Shown: piece by piece, positions 1-11,057 of the stretch
How the letters are laid out: each line of letters opens with the position of its first letter
How positions within the stretch are numbered: the first letter of the stretch is position 1
Assembly: GCA_034620365.1 (NCBI GenBank)
Contig: JAQGEQ010000354.1
Coordinates: forward strand, 248,001-312,000
Origin: Pegea sp. RAD2-039
Taxonomy: Eukaryota; Chordata; Thaliacea; Salpida; Salpidae
Reading direction: 5' to 3'
DNA length: 64,000 bases
The notes under the pieces: generated by a model
What the model saw: the letters and a program-made list of their open reading frames with translations, nothing else
Databases searched by the model: none
What the model was told of the DNA's origin: nothing
Translations under genes and position numbers: made by a program

Positions 1-140
1 TCTTCCTAAATGGAAATTAGAAATATATATCTTGTAAACTATACAAAGATCATTGTACAGAGATTTGATGGAAGGGTCTGTTTTAGTTTGTTTGTATTGG
101 AGGGTTTTTAAATGTCGTAAATTCTGTAAATATCTGATTT
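1..140 (-). mobile_element. CR1-like LINE fragment (endonuclease-RT linker)
   Basis: The first ~140 bases match, with scattered substitutions, bases ~60050-60190 of the large LINE copy in this same window, in the same orientation. Read on the minus strand it gives the same linker protein segment (DPSIKSLY.DLCIVY core) that lies between the endonuclease and reverse transcriptase. It continues off the left edge, so its full size is unknown. The match fades after ~140. Confidence 0.8.
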
Positions 141-1127
141 AAATATCATTATATTTTTTATTATTTATCATTCGTCTACTGAAAAGTGCTAGAATATTGT
201 TAAAAATAAATGATTTATCAGTGGTAAGTGAAAGTTGACTTTTGAAAAACAACTGTCCTAAATTTATGCCTAGAAAACTTGTTTCTTGATTCTTTAAAAC
301 ATTTATTTTGAAAAATAAAATTAATTAGGTTAGCTTATTAAAAATTTTTGTAATATATTTTTCAAAAAAAGGTTTTTTCACAAAAATAAAATTTTGGTCT
401 TAATAGCAACAACCACTCTAAAATACTTTACGAAAAGTGTTTTTTAGTTTAGGGAAAGAACCTTCAGATTAAAATAATAATTTGTCATTTGTATAGTCAT
501 AAAATTATAACAAACACTTATTTTATTACTGTTTATTGTTTTACGTTTGTTATTCACTATCTATGTAATTCAGAAACAAAACTTTTATAATATTATATTT
601 AAAAAGTGTTTTCGACAATCCAAAGTTTAAACGAAAATAAGCTTGAATATTTTTACTGAGAACTGCAAATAATAATAATAATAACTGTAAGTAGTTTTGT
701 TATAGTTTTTGCAAATGTATTCTTTGGTAGTATTTAAAAAAGATAATCAAATTCTATAGAATTATAAATTATTTTGATTATTTTTAACTAACCTAAAAAT
801 GATCTTATCTTCTATAAAGACCTTAATAATATTTGTATTATGATAAAGATTTTGACCAAAAATTAATTTTTGTTTCATTTATTTATTTATATCTTAACCT
901 ATTTTCGAAGGTTTCATTTAATATTTGAAATTTCAACTAATATTTTGAATAGATGTAAAAAATGTGTAATTATTACTTTTAATTACTTGTATATATAAAG
1001 TTTTTGATATATTTGTGAGTTATTGGAAATATTTGATAATAATTTTTAAGGTTTTCATGAAATATTTATTATCAGAATTAATTATTTAAACATAAATAAA
1101 ACATTTTTTTGATAAAATTGTTTGAAA
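141..1127. other. AT-rich intergenic, no gene seen
   Basis: No open frame or RNA gene recognised. It should hold the promoter and 5' UTR of the following gene, but I cannot place a TATA box or initiator with confidence in such AT-rich sequence. Confidence 0.5.
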
Positions 1128-4100
1128 ATGGAAATTAAAAAATTTGAAAGTGATAAGAACCTTCAAGAGTTTTATTTAAACTGTTCGGAATATAAAAATT
1201 TCAAAAACACAAAAACAAAACTTGCTTGGCATTATAGTATACTAAAAGAATTGTTACTTCCCTATCAATCTGTTTCAACTGGTTTGTTTTCTTGCGATGA
1301 TGTAGCTAATATACGTGAAAACATCTACTGTGCAGCTGCAGTATGGGCTCTTTATTTAGCTTATCAGCGAATTGATGATGATAATGGGTGTAGATATGAG
1401 TTAGAACATACAACTGTAAAGTGCATGCGTGGAATCTTATTTTGTTACATGCAACAGGTAGATAATGTAGAAAAGTTTAAAGCAAGTCAATCACCTGAGT
1501 ATGCTTTTCATTCAAGCTACAATGTTCACACTGGTTCAATATTAAATGATAACAGTCTTGATCATCTTCAACTTGATATTGTTGCTCTGTTTGTTCTTTA
1601 TATTATTCAAATGACTTCATCTGGTTTACAAATTATCTTCACCACAGATGAGGTTGCTTTTATGCAAAATTTAATATTCTATCTTGAACGTTCTTACAGA
1701 ACATCTGATTTTGGGTTATGGGGAAGAGGAAGTAAGTACAACAATGGTAGTGCTGAGCTTCATTCTAGTTCAGTTGGTGCAGCGAAAGCTGTTTTAGAAT
1801 CTGCTAATGGATTTAATTTATATGGAAAGTCAAAAGGAGCACCTTGGTCCACGCTGTGGGTTGATATTGATGCTCATAATCGGAACAGAATTTGTTTAGA
1901 TTCGATGTTGCCTAAAGAATCGAAATCCAAAAATGTAGATGTAGCTCAGATACTTATGATATCTTTTCCATTTTTTGCTGTTGACAATGAAGATGTTAAA
2001 AAAGAAACTTTAAAAGAAATTAAAGAACAATTAGAAGGTTGTTATGGTTTCAAGCGATTTTTAGGAGATGGATATAAAACTGTAGTTGAAGATGAAAGCA
2101 GACAACACTATGAACCTGCTGAGCTCAAGTACTTTCAAGGTATTGAATCAGAGTGGCCAATATTTTTTATTTATTTGATTATTGATGGTATTATAACTGG
2201 TAATAAAAGTCAGGTTGTAGAATATCAGCAGAAATTAGAACCACTTTTGAAAACTAATCATCAAGGTTATAAAATTGTTCCCAAGTTTTTTTATGTTACC
2301 AAAGAAAATTTGGAAAAAGAAAGACAAAAAAGAAAATCAACAAAACGTCAGAGCAGCTTTAATAACAGTGATGAAAGTCCAATATTTTTATGGGGACAAT
2401 CTTTATACTTGATATCAAATTTATTAACTGAAGGAATGATCTTACCTGGAGATATTGATCCAATTAAAAGATATATTCCTCTATTGGAAAGAAGTAAAGT
2501 TAGTATGAGGTATTCAACTGTTGATAACTTTGTTGGAGACACTGTAATACAAATCTCACTAGTTACTGAAAATAAATATTTAGTTGATACATTATCAGCT
2601 TATGGCTTTTCAGTACAAACGCCTGAAGACGTTCAACCAATCCAAATATGGTCTTCACAACGATTACAGAATTTGTACACAGATTTAGGAAAGCTCAAAC
2701 GATTAGGTTTATCTGGCAGACCTAATAGACCCATTGGTGTTTTAGGAACCAGCAAAGTTTATAAGATTCATGACAAGATGATTGTTTGTTATTCACTTGA
2801 GTTTGATACCAGCGATTTTTACTTAGCAACTGATATAAATATGTTGATTGAAAATTTGTTGTTTTCATTACAGTTTTTAGCACAATATTGGCATATGCCT
2901 AGAAGACCTTTATTTCTGTTTTTTCTTAGTCAAGACATACTTGAAGAAGAAAGATTGGAACCTATTCTAAAAGTTTTAAGTTATTTTAAACATGGTATTT
3001 GGAATGGGGTGAAGATTAAATTAGGAAGAATTCAGAATTTTATTGCTTCATCTGTTATTGAAACTTTAGACATTCATCATAAACAAGATAATTTTTCACA
3101 ATTTCTAAATAAGTTTCAAGTTTCTAGTCCTAATTCTTTGAAAAGTCACCAAACGAAAAGTGAGCAAGTTTGTTACTTCCTCAATTTGAAAAATGAAAAC
3201 AACCAAACTCAAGTAGAAGAAGCAATTGAATCATGTAAGCAACCAATTGACGTTCTACTCGACAAGTTGTTCACATATACATCTGGTTTCGCAGTTGCAT
3301 TGATTTTAGAAGAAATAACAAAAAGGAAAGGTGTTAACTTCAATACAGGTAAAGCTACCTGCTTCGATTTTTTAAAAACCGTCAATCAATGGGCAACAAC
3401 TAACAAACTATGGAGTCTTGTTAGATTTACTGCTGGCGTTTGTAGGAAAGTTGTCAATAGCTTAGCTCCTACAGTTTCATCGATATTAATTAGAGATAAG
3501 TATCTGACTTTAGGTATTGCCGGTTTTGAGGAGCTAGTGATCAATAATCCTCTACCTCCAGATGAACTTGCTAATTCCTTATATGATGTCTGTTCTCCTC
3601 ATAATATTGGGGAAGCTTGTTTACAACAAGAACTGATCTTATATCTCGGACAAATCTTCACAAAAAAACCCAATTTGTTTGATAATATTTTACGAATAAG
3701 AATAGGTTGGCTCGTATATGCGATGCGAATACTTCTGGATGATAGTGAAGATGGTTTGGTGGAAATTGATCCATATCAAAATAAACACATCTTCTTAACA
3801 AAAGAAAAAGATATTTTTGATCTATCTCCAAGTGACTTAAAAAATTTGTTGTTAGAAGTTTTGTCAGTGAAACATAACTCTAATATTTGCTTGCTGAAAC
3901 AAAAGCAAGTGTTTGGTGCTTTAAATAGATCACCTGCGGATTTCTACTCTAAAGTTTGGTTGGTTTTAGAACGAAGTCCCGAAGGGCTGATAATAAATGA
4001 ACAGAATTTGAAGCAACAACCTTACTTGTCAGATATGTGCAAAAATGAAGTTAATTGGTTTATAAAAGTTGAAGAATTTTTTACAGAAAATCACACACCT

Positions 4101-4391
4101 GAATTTCAGTATTTGATAAAAGAAACTATTTCACTTTTAGCCACTATATTTGAAAGAAATTCAGAATTATATTTTAGTACAACTGCTGATATCAGTACAA
4201 TCACTAATGCAGCGATTGATATGTATGAAACAAATGATTCGTTGGTTACTAGTAGCCACTCAGATGCAGTCCGACAATTCTGTAAATTATCTTTTCAAGA
4301 AGCAACTTGCTTTCTTACTAAGAGTATTGTAAAAACTTTTCTCTGTGACAATATAGTAATAAAATATGTAAACGAATGTACAGCTTCATAA
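1128..4391 (+). CDS. PHKB: Phosphorylase b kinase regulatory subunit beta
   Basis: Regulatory beta subunit of the cytosolic (alpha-beta-gamma-delta)4 phosphorylase kinase, which activates glycogen phosphorylase. The 1087-residue product is close to the vertebrate beta subunit in length and similar from end to end. Recognisable blocks are YCAA.WAL.LAYRRIDDD near residue 70, the six-hairpin glucoamylase-like domain (RGSKYNNGS.ELHSSSVG near 200, DAHNRNR near 250), FLWGQ.LY near 430, KRLGLSGRP.RPIG.LGTSK near 530, and a C-terminal part with LSDM.. and LERNPEL-like sequence. The protein ends C-T-A-S, a CaaX-type prenylation signal; both large subunits of this kinase are known to be farnesylated. 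I start at ATG 1128, since the codon at 1122 is TTG. The gene has no intron over 3.3 kb, unlike its many-exon neighbours. Alpha versus beta was decided on overall similarity; beta is clearly better. Confidence 0.95.
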   Translation: MEIKKFESDKNLQEFYLNCSEYKNFKNTKTKLAWHYSILKELLLPYQSVSTGLFSCDDVANIRENIYCAAAVWALYLAYQRIDDDNGCRYELEHTTVKCMRGILFCYMQQVDNVEKFKASQSPEYAFHSSYNVHTGSILNDNSLDHLQLDIVALFVLYIIQMTSSGLQIIFTTDEVAFMQNLIFYLERSYRTSDFGLWGRGSKYNNGSAELHSSSVGAAKAVLESANGFNLYGKSKGAPWSTLWVDIDAHNRNRICLDSMLPKESKSKNVDVAQILMISFPFFAVDNEDVKKETLKEIKEQLEGCYGFKRFLGDGYKTVVEDESRQHYEPAELKYFQGIESEWPIFFIYLIIDGIITGNKSQVVEYQQKLEPLLKTNHQGYKIVPKFFYVTKENLEKERQKRKSTKRQSSFNNSDESPIFLWGQSLYLISNLLTEGMILPGDIDPIKRYIPLLERSKVSMRYSTVDNFVGDTVIQISLVTENKYLVDTLSAYGFSVQTPEDVQPIQIWSSQRLQNLYTDLGKLKRLGLSGRPNRPIGVLGTSKVYKIHDKMIVCYSLEFDTSDFYLATDINMLIENLLFSLQFLAQYWHMPRRPLFLFFLSQDILEEERLEPILKVLSYFKHGIWNGVKIKLGRIQNFIASSVIETLDIHHKQDNFSQFLNKFQVSSPNSLKSHQTKSEQVCYFLNLKNENNQTQVEEAIESCKQPIDVLLDKLFTYTSGFAVALILEEITKRKGVNFNTGKATCFDFLKTVNQWATTNKLWSLVRFTAGVCRKVVNSLAPTVSSILIRDKYLTLGIAGFEELVINNPLPPDELANSLYDVCSPHNIGEACLQQELILYLGQIFTKKPNLFDNILRIRIGWLVYAMRILLDDSEDGLVEIDPYQNKHIFLTKEKDIFDLSPSDLKNLLLEVLSVKHNSNICLLKQKQVFGALNRSPADFYSKVWLVLERSPEGLIINEQNLKQQPYLSDMCKNEVNWFIKVEEFFTENHTPEFQYLIKETISLLATIFERNSELYFSTTADISTITNAAIDMYETNDSLVTSSHSDAVRQFCKLSFQEATCFLTKSIVKTFLCDNIVIKYVNECTAS

Positions 4392-4867
4392 AATATTAAC
4401 ATCTAACTCATCAAGCTTTATACCTCATCTAATCTTGCACTTGTACTTTGTAAATCTCATTTGTAATTGAAATTATTAACAATATTTAAAGCAGCACTTC
4501 TCAACTCTTGTCTACCGTTTGAATCTTTCTTCTGTGTCAAAATATTAAATGTACAAATTGTTCTCTGATTAACAGTCTCTAATGTCTTCTTTAATTTTAC
4601 TTTTTTACTTTATCATATTTTAATTCAGCTAGCTGATGTAATGCTATTATTACTAATATTTTCATCTTGTTATAACTACTGTTTATTAGATTTTTTATCT
4701 TTATTGAATGAAGTTAAAACATATTTTAGGTTTTATTGACAATTGTTAAAACAAATTGATGTTGGGAGAAACTCCCTATTTTCAAACATATTTTAAACGT
4801 TTTTCTCAAAATATTCATTTTTCTTTCTTTATAGAAACTAATTGTAAAAATCGACGATATTTAATTA
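4392..4867. other. PHKB-GCC2 intergenic with acceptor-like site
   Basis: No coding sequence. A polypyrimidine tract ending in AG (ttctttctttatag, to ~4834) sits 33 bases before the next ATG. It would serve as the acceptor of a 5' UTR intron or as a spliced-leader trans-splice site. Confidence 0.5.
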
Positions 4868-7800
4868 ATGGCGTCTTCAACGCCCGCTTCACCGTCTGAC
4901 AGCAAATTGAAAGTTAGTGTTTTAAATTTCTCAAATAGTTTTCATCTGAAAATGTGAAGCAATATAATAATTATTGTGATAATATAAATACAAATGATTC
5001 TTTGGAAGAGATGGAATTAAATGATTTAATTTTGCAGTATGAGTCAATGACTCATCCGGTGTTAGTTGGTCAATGCAAGAAACAAATTGTTCTTCTACAA
5101 AAACTAAAAGGAAGATGTGATCAGCTACAGAAGAAGATCAATGAGCAATCTGACTACAATCAAGTAACTTTTAGTTGTTATCAAATGAAAAAATTGAATT
5201 ATTCACAGTTTTTTGAAACGGATCTACGATTTATGTTTTTATTAACTTTGCAGATCAAAGAATCTTTGAAAAAGATGCAGTCTGATTCTGAGAGTTTAGA
5301 AGTTGATTATGAAGCCATCAAGTTGTCGGAATCGGAGATTAGAAAAGAAAATCGTTCACTGACAGAAGATGTAGAATGTCTGAAGAAGAAAGAAGAGACT
5401 CTGATGTTGACGTTGCAAGCTCTTCAATCAGATAATCAGGGTCTAGAAGAAGATCATTTGAGATTGAAGAATGATTTGAAGAAACATCAAAGTGAGAAGG
5501 ACGAATTTTTTGCAGATTTACTCAAAATGAAAGATGAAAAGCAGAAATTAGAAGAAAATTTGAATAAATTGCAAAGTGAGAATTTGTTTGTTGATAAAAT
5601 GAGATCTGTGCTCCTTGGATCAGATGAAAAGATTGAAATAGAAGAAGTTTGTGAAATGGTAATGAAGTTGAAAGATCAGTTTGAAAGAAGTAAGCAAGAA
5701 AATGAAGATTTGAAAAAGAATTTATTCGAATTTAAAGAGAAGCAGAAAAGTCACCAAAAAGAAGAAATTTCTTCGAATATCGAAGCAAGTTTACTTCGAG
5801 AGAAACTTGCGGCTGAAAATTGCCTGAAGGAGTCACGTGATCAAGTTGAAAAACTTGTATATGAGTCCAGAGAAGTTGAAGAAGAAAAAAACAGTTTAAA
5901 AAGCAAAATAGAGATGTTGAAGAAGCAACTAAATGAGGTTCAAACAAATTCATCAGCTGAAAACAGTAAAAAGATTGTACAGATGGAAGAGGAGGTTTCT
6001 GTCAGCATCCAGAAGCAGAAAGATCTGCAGGAGAGCTTAGATAAATATGTGTTGCTAAATGAGAATCTTGAAAAAGAAAATAATCAATTTAAATTAAAGG
6101 TTTGTTGCAAATTTGTTGAAATATTTCTTGAAAAGATTTGTCGGTTACAGATAAAAGACTTAGAAGAGAAAATTGTAAATTTAAAAGTTTGTGAAACGAA
6201 AAATGAGCAATCCACAGATGATAAGTCAAGTTAGAACTGTTTTATTTCAACTTTAAATAAACACAACAGACGGTTTCTTCGCTCAATCTTTTCTTGTTAC
6301 AAATAAATCAATAATTACTTTAATTATTAAATTTTGTTATTAATTTTGTTAAAAATATTTTAGTCGAATTAAAAAAAGCTTTGGATGAGAAAGAAAATTT
6401 CAACATTAAGCTGAAAACACTTGCTGTTAAAACAAAAAAAGAATTAACAATAGCAAAACAAAAAGTACAAACTCTACAAGATGAAAATACAACATTAAGC
6501 AACAAGAATATTGAACTTGAAAAACATCTATTGGTAACCAAGTTGATATTTCGACATCTGCTTCATAAACTTGTTGGTTTTTAGGAAACAAGGTCACAAG
6601 CAAACACGGTTCAAATAATGCAGAATGAATATGATAATCTTCATGATAAATTAGATCTAAAGAATGAAGAAAAGAATGAAGTTCAGAAAATGTTGGATGA
6701 AGTAACACAGAAGCTAAGTGTTGAGTTAAACGAGGTGACGTGGTTCGAAGTTTGTGGGTGACACTAGACTGTTTCATTTCAAACAGAATGAGAAATTGAA
6801 AAGTGAACTTTATCAAGTGAAAAATGATTTTGAAAAAATTAAAGCTGTGAAAAAAGATTGTGAAAAGAGTTTGGCAACTCTTAGTAACAGTGTTTCCAAG
6901 CAAGAAAAAGAAATTGAAGCAAGCAATATAGAAAAGTCGACTTTGAGAAAGGTGGTTTTGGATTTATCAAATAAAAGTTTCATTTTGATTCTGCAAACTT
7001 CTAAATGAGTTGTAAAAATAAAAGTTTGTGTTTCAAGGAAATTGAGAGATTAAAATCAGAAGCTGATGTTCAAGTTAAAAGACTCGGATCAAATGATGAA
7101 GAGTTAAAAGAAATGAAAAATATTTTGAAAGACTCACAAAAAGTTGTTTGATTTAGTTTCTTGCAAGTTGGTAACAGTTTGATTTTAGGAAATACACAAA
7201 AAAGAAATGTTGGAATTAAAAGTAAAACAGTTTGAAGTTACAGTCAATGAACTTCACCAGCAAATTGATCAATCAGAAAAAGAGGTTGAAGATCTAAAGA
7301 AAGAAGATCAGATGAAGAAGACTGAAATATCGAAACTAACTGAGGAGAAATTTCATCTTCAACAAGTTTGTTAGCTGTTTGTTGATTGATTTTTATTTTA
7401 TTTCAATGATTAACAGGAGTTGGTTGAAGTTGAAGAAAGTTTGAAAAAGTCATTGAAGAAGTTGGAAACAAGGAACGAAGAGATGAAGCATCTTCAACAA
7501 GTTGAATCTGATCTTCAAACGGAAATTCAACAGATGAGTGATCTTGTCAACCAATTACAACTAAACTTCGATCAAAAAAAGGTAAAGTAGATAAATTAAG
7601 TGTCTTGATCTTATGGATGTTGATCTACAGACAGAGCTATCAACAAAATCTTCTCATTATGATCAATTAAATGATCAGCTACAATCGTTCAAAGAAGAAA
7701 GTTTAAAGACATCAGAATCATTGAAGCGTGAAATTACTGATCTCGAAGTGAGAAGATTTCCGATCTTTCATTTCAAATTAATTTACTTTTTTAATCTTCA

Positions 7801-9670
7801 GCAAAAATTGAAGGAAAGTTTAGAAGAGAAACAGAAGATTTCATTGGATTATGAAAACTATAAGATTAGAGCTCATTCAGTTTTAAAGCAACAAAAAAGT
7901 AAAGAATCAAATGAAAAAGACGTGAAGACAGATCAAAGAGAGATGTGAGTGAAACGACGGAAGAGACGAGATGAAGATGCAGAAATTTGCATATTTACAG
8001 ACAAGCACATCTGCAAGAAATTGAAAGACTTCGATCCCGATTGTCACAATCACAATCTACAATCACCTCACGTGATAACGAACTTGACATTTTACAAAGT
8101 GATTATGACTCGTTGCTACGACAACAACAGGAATCCAGCGATAATTCAGTGGAGCGTGAAAAGAGATGGAAAGCACGGTATGTGATTGGTTGGTTTAAGA
8201 TGATATGTGAGATGAAATATTGCAGAGTGAAATCTTTACAACAAGAAGTGATCTGTTCGAAGAAAGATTATTCAACTGATGTTGAAAGATTGAAAGAGCA
8301 ACATAAGGAGCTGCTAAAATCAAGAGAAGATGATCTGAAGAAGTTGAAGATCAGATTTAAAGATGCAGAAGAAAACAGTTTGAAAATTATAGAAGAAAAA
8401 GAAGATGAAATCAACAAACTGCATCTAGAGATCAGATCATCTAAAGATGTTTCCAGTGAAGCAACTTCAGGTTTGCTAGTTGCTGATTGGTTGATAACTG
8501 GTTGCTGATTGGTTGATAATTGGTTGCTGATTGGTTGATAGGTGGTTGCTGATTGGTTGATAGGTGGTTGCTGATTGGTTGATAGCTGGTTGCTGATTGG
8601 TTGCTGATTGGTTGATAACTGGTTACTGATTGATTGATAACTGGTTGCTGATTGGTTGATAGCTGGTTGCTGATTGGTTGATAGCTGGTTGCTGATTGAT
8701 TGATAACTGGTTACTGATTGGTTGATAGGTGGTTGCTGATTGGTTGATAGGTGGTTGCTGATTGATTGATAACTGGTTGCTGATTGGTTGATAGGTGGTT
8801 GCTGATTGGTTGATAACTGGTTGCTGATTGGTTGCTGATTGGTCGATAACTGGTTGCTTATCACTTAATAACTGGTTGCTGATTTTTAGCTTCAAAACCT
8901 GCCCATACTTCTTCAACAAGTTATTCTCTTAACCGACATTCTTCTTTCCACCATCATGACGTTACACATGATGACGTCAGAATGATGAAACGAGAAGAGG
9001 GCGAAGGGGAAGAAAATCCAGATTATTCGTCAGTTATGTCATTTGAGAAGCTAATCGAAGGTCCTGGAATAAAATCAGGTTTCTTTATTTTAGCGACTTT
9101 ACATTTTACTGATTTCATTTCATCTTAGTAAAGGTCTTGTCGGACACTGAAAGTGTGTCTTCTGAGGTGATGATGAAGCAACTGGAGACAAAGTTAGATC
9201 TTCAATCTCGTCGCTTGCAACATCTTTCAGAGGTAGCTCGTGAAAATGAGTCCAATTCTGCAAGATTAACGGAACAAAACCGAGTGTTGAAAGATGAAAT
9301 TCGAAGACTTGAACGAAATGAGGTCGATTTGAAATTTCAACAACTTTTTATTCAACAAGTTTTTATTGAAAATATCTGAGCAGACACGAAGTACTTCTCT
9401 TGCTAGCTTAGAATATCTCAAAAATATCATCATCAAGTTCATTCTACTGCCTCCTAGTGATGAACGGTGTCATCTTCTTCCTGTTATCGATAAAATGCTC
9501 CAATTGACATCAGAAGAGAAAGATCAGCTGGCAGTAGTCGCTCAAGGTACTCTAATCTTCGATTTATTCTAATTAATTCTTCATTTTATTTCTCTTTGTC
9601 TTTAGGTGAGCCTCAGAACGAATCCCAAACATCTTGGGGTAGCTACCTACCTAGGTGGAACGGAATTTGA
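4868..9670 (+). CDS. GCC2: GRIP-domain golgin GCC2 (GCC185), 18 exons
   Basis: Trans-Golgi coiled-coil tether for endosome-to-Golgi vesicles. Exons: 4868-4912, 4939-5163, 5254-6099, 6151-6229, 6364-6533, 6585-6734, 6787-6951, 7038-7142, 7189-7365, 7417-7581, 7631-7747, 7802-7944, 8001-8177, 8226-8470, 8890-9078, 9129-9322, 9381-9546, 9606-9670. They join to 1140 codons with consistent phases. Diagnostic pieces: QIVLLQKLKGRC near the N-terminus (as in human QMMLIQKAKSRC), YKIRAHSVLKQQK in exon 12, TDTESVSS-like sequence in exon 16, IRRLERNE, then the GRIP domain LEYLKNIIIKF..LP..ER..LLPVIDKMLQL with its conserved Tyr, and a WGSYLPRWNG tail. Almost everything before the GRIP domain is heptad coiled coil. 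It is shorter than human GCC2 (~1680 residues). The 5' limit of exon 17 (9381 or 9384) is the least certain. Confidence 0.93.
8471..8889. repeat. 22-bp minisatellite filling GCC2 intron 14
   Basis: The intron consists almost entirely of ~18 imperfect copies of a 22-base unit (consensus GGTTGCTGATTGGTTGATAG plus GT or CT). The array begins within ten bases of the 5' splice site and ends just before the 3' splice site (gatttttag). Each unit carries CTGAT/TTGAT, resembling a branch-point sequence, and ATTGG, an inverted CCAAT pentamer. The antisense strand is open for ~200 codons only because the repeat contains no stop in that frame. Confidence 0.95.
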
Positions 9671-10849
9671 TTTATTTATTCCTTTCAAATTGTCTTTTGT
9701 AATTATTTTCTAATATTTTCAATTCCAATTGATTTTTCTAAACTTCAAATATGAAAATGAATTTGAAAATTGTAAAAATGTCCTTGTAAATACATTTCAA
9801 CCTACTAGTTTATGGCAAAGTGCAATTGAAACACCCTTAAAGTTTAATTTAGATAAAAATCTTTTGCTCAAATTGAAAATGAAATATTTCAAACACTTTT
9901 TAATAAGAATTATAAAGACATATCGACAACTCTCATATTTACTCGTATATTCTGCATACTTCAACACCTTTATTTAGATAATTGATCACTAAATTCGCAA
10001 ATATATTATATTATTTTATTATTAATAAATCATTCATATGTATTGACCGATAATTTAGTTTTTAATTTTATTCTTATAATTTTCAAAATATAAAGCTGTA
10101 AACAGATATAAAAGATTGTTTGAACTTACAGCAAAAATATTTTCTCAAGTTTGCATATAGTCTTCACAAAAACTTTAAATCAAATTTGATTTTGTTTAAA
10201 CAAATAGCTTTCAACGTGAGAAGAAAGTGAATGAGATTTCTCCTAATTTGAGAAAAACGGAACTAAAAGATGTAGTTACTATAGTCTGTTGTAATGTAGT
10301 AAAAACAAACCAACATAAAAAAAGCTTTTATAAAGTATAACCCTATATTATGTTGTTCTGTAGTTTTAACTCTATGCAATATTCACACCACAAGCCCACA
10401 AAACTTTGTTCGGATTTGATAGCAGAATTTTATAAAAAATTATATTATTACAGTAACATGAAAAAAACTGAAGTTACTTTTTAAGTAAGCCACAACTAAA
10501 ATGTTGAGATTGTTATATGCTATAAGGATGAAAGCATTTTGAAGATTTAAACAAAAAGTAAAAATTGTTCAAATCCACACACCATAAAAAATTATGCAAA
10601 TATCTGAAAAAAGTATTTACGAGCATAAAAACCTTAATAATCAATTAGGCTACTTCCTTATTTTGACTGATAACTGTAATTCATTTGTCATTCTTTATAC
10701 AAGGATCATTGAAAGATAGTTTGGAAATTTTTTAAAGGAACCTGGATAAAGATTCAGCTCTAAAACTGAAGAATCTTTCTCTTATTTCATAATCTTGTTT
10801 CATCAACATCCTTTCTAATAAACACTCTGAAGCAAGTTTGTTTGTCAAG
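9671..10849. other. GCC2 3' region and AT-rich spacer
   Basis: No gene recognised. An AATAAA at ~10023 could serve GCC2. The rest is AT-rich with no convincing open frame. Confidence 0.4.
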
Positions 10850-11057
10850 ATGTATCTCAAAAACAAAACAATTGAAAAACGCATTGATGACGTCATGAGG
10901 ACCTTAAATGAGCTCTATGAGGACATTGAGCTGAAGATGATTGATTTTCACGTCTTCATTGCCTGATAATAAACCAAATTTTGATGTTTCGAATTTTTCA
11001 AAGATAAAATCACCTTGGCAACCAAATAAGCCGCGTTTCAGCATCAATCATACTTAG
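10850..11057 (+). pseudogene. Possible frameshifted short gene or exon, unrecognised
   Basis: ATG at 10850 opens a 38-codon frame of coding-like, charged, helical composition (KRIDDVMRTLNELYEDIELK) ending at TGA 10964. An overlapping second frame from ~10945 continues with TSSLPDNKPNFDVSNF and SPWQPNKPRF to a stop at 11055. The composition of both halves is richer in G+C than the surroundings, suggesting one coding segment broken by a single-base indel near 10943-10950, or two exons I cannot resolve. No family recognised. Confidence 0.25.

Noticed and set aside
8471-8889. CRISPR array
   Set aside because: Contiguous 22-bp tandem units without unique spacers, inside a eukaryotic intron.
8268-8919. 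Antisense open frames of 98 and 198 codons (NQQPISNQLST repeats) across the minisatellite
   Set aside because: They are translations of the 22-bp repeat on the strand opposite GCC2 and owe their length to the lack of stops in the unit.
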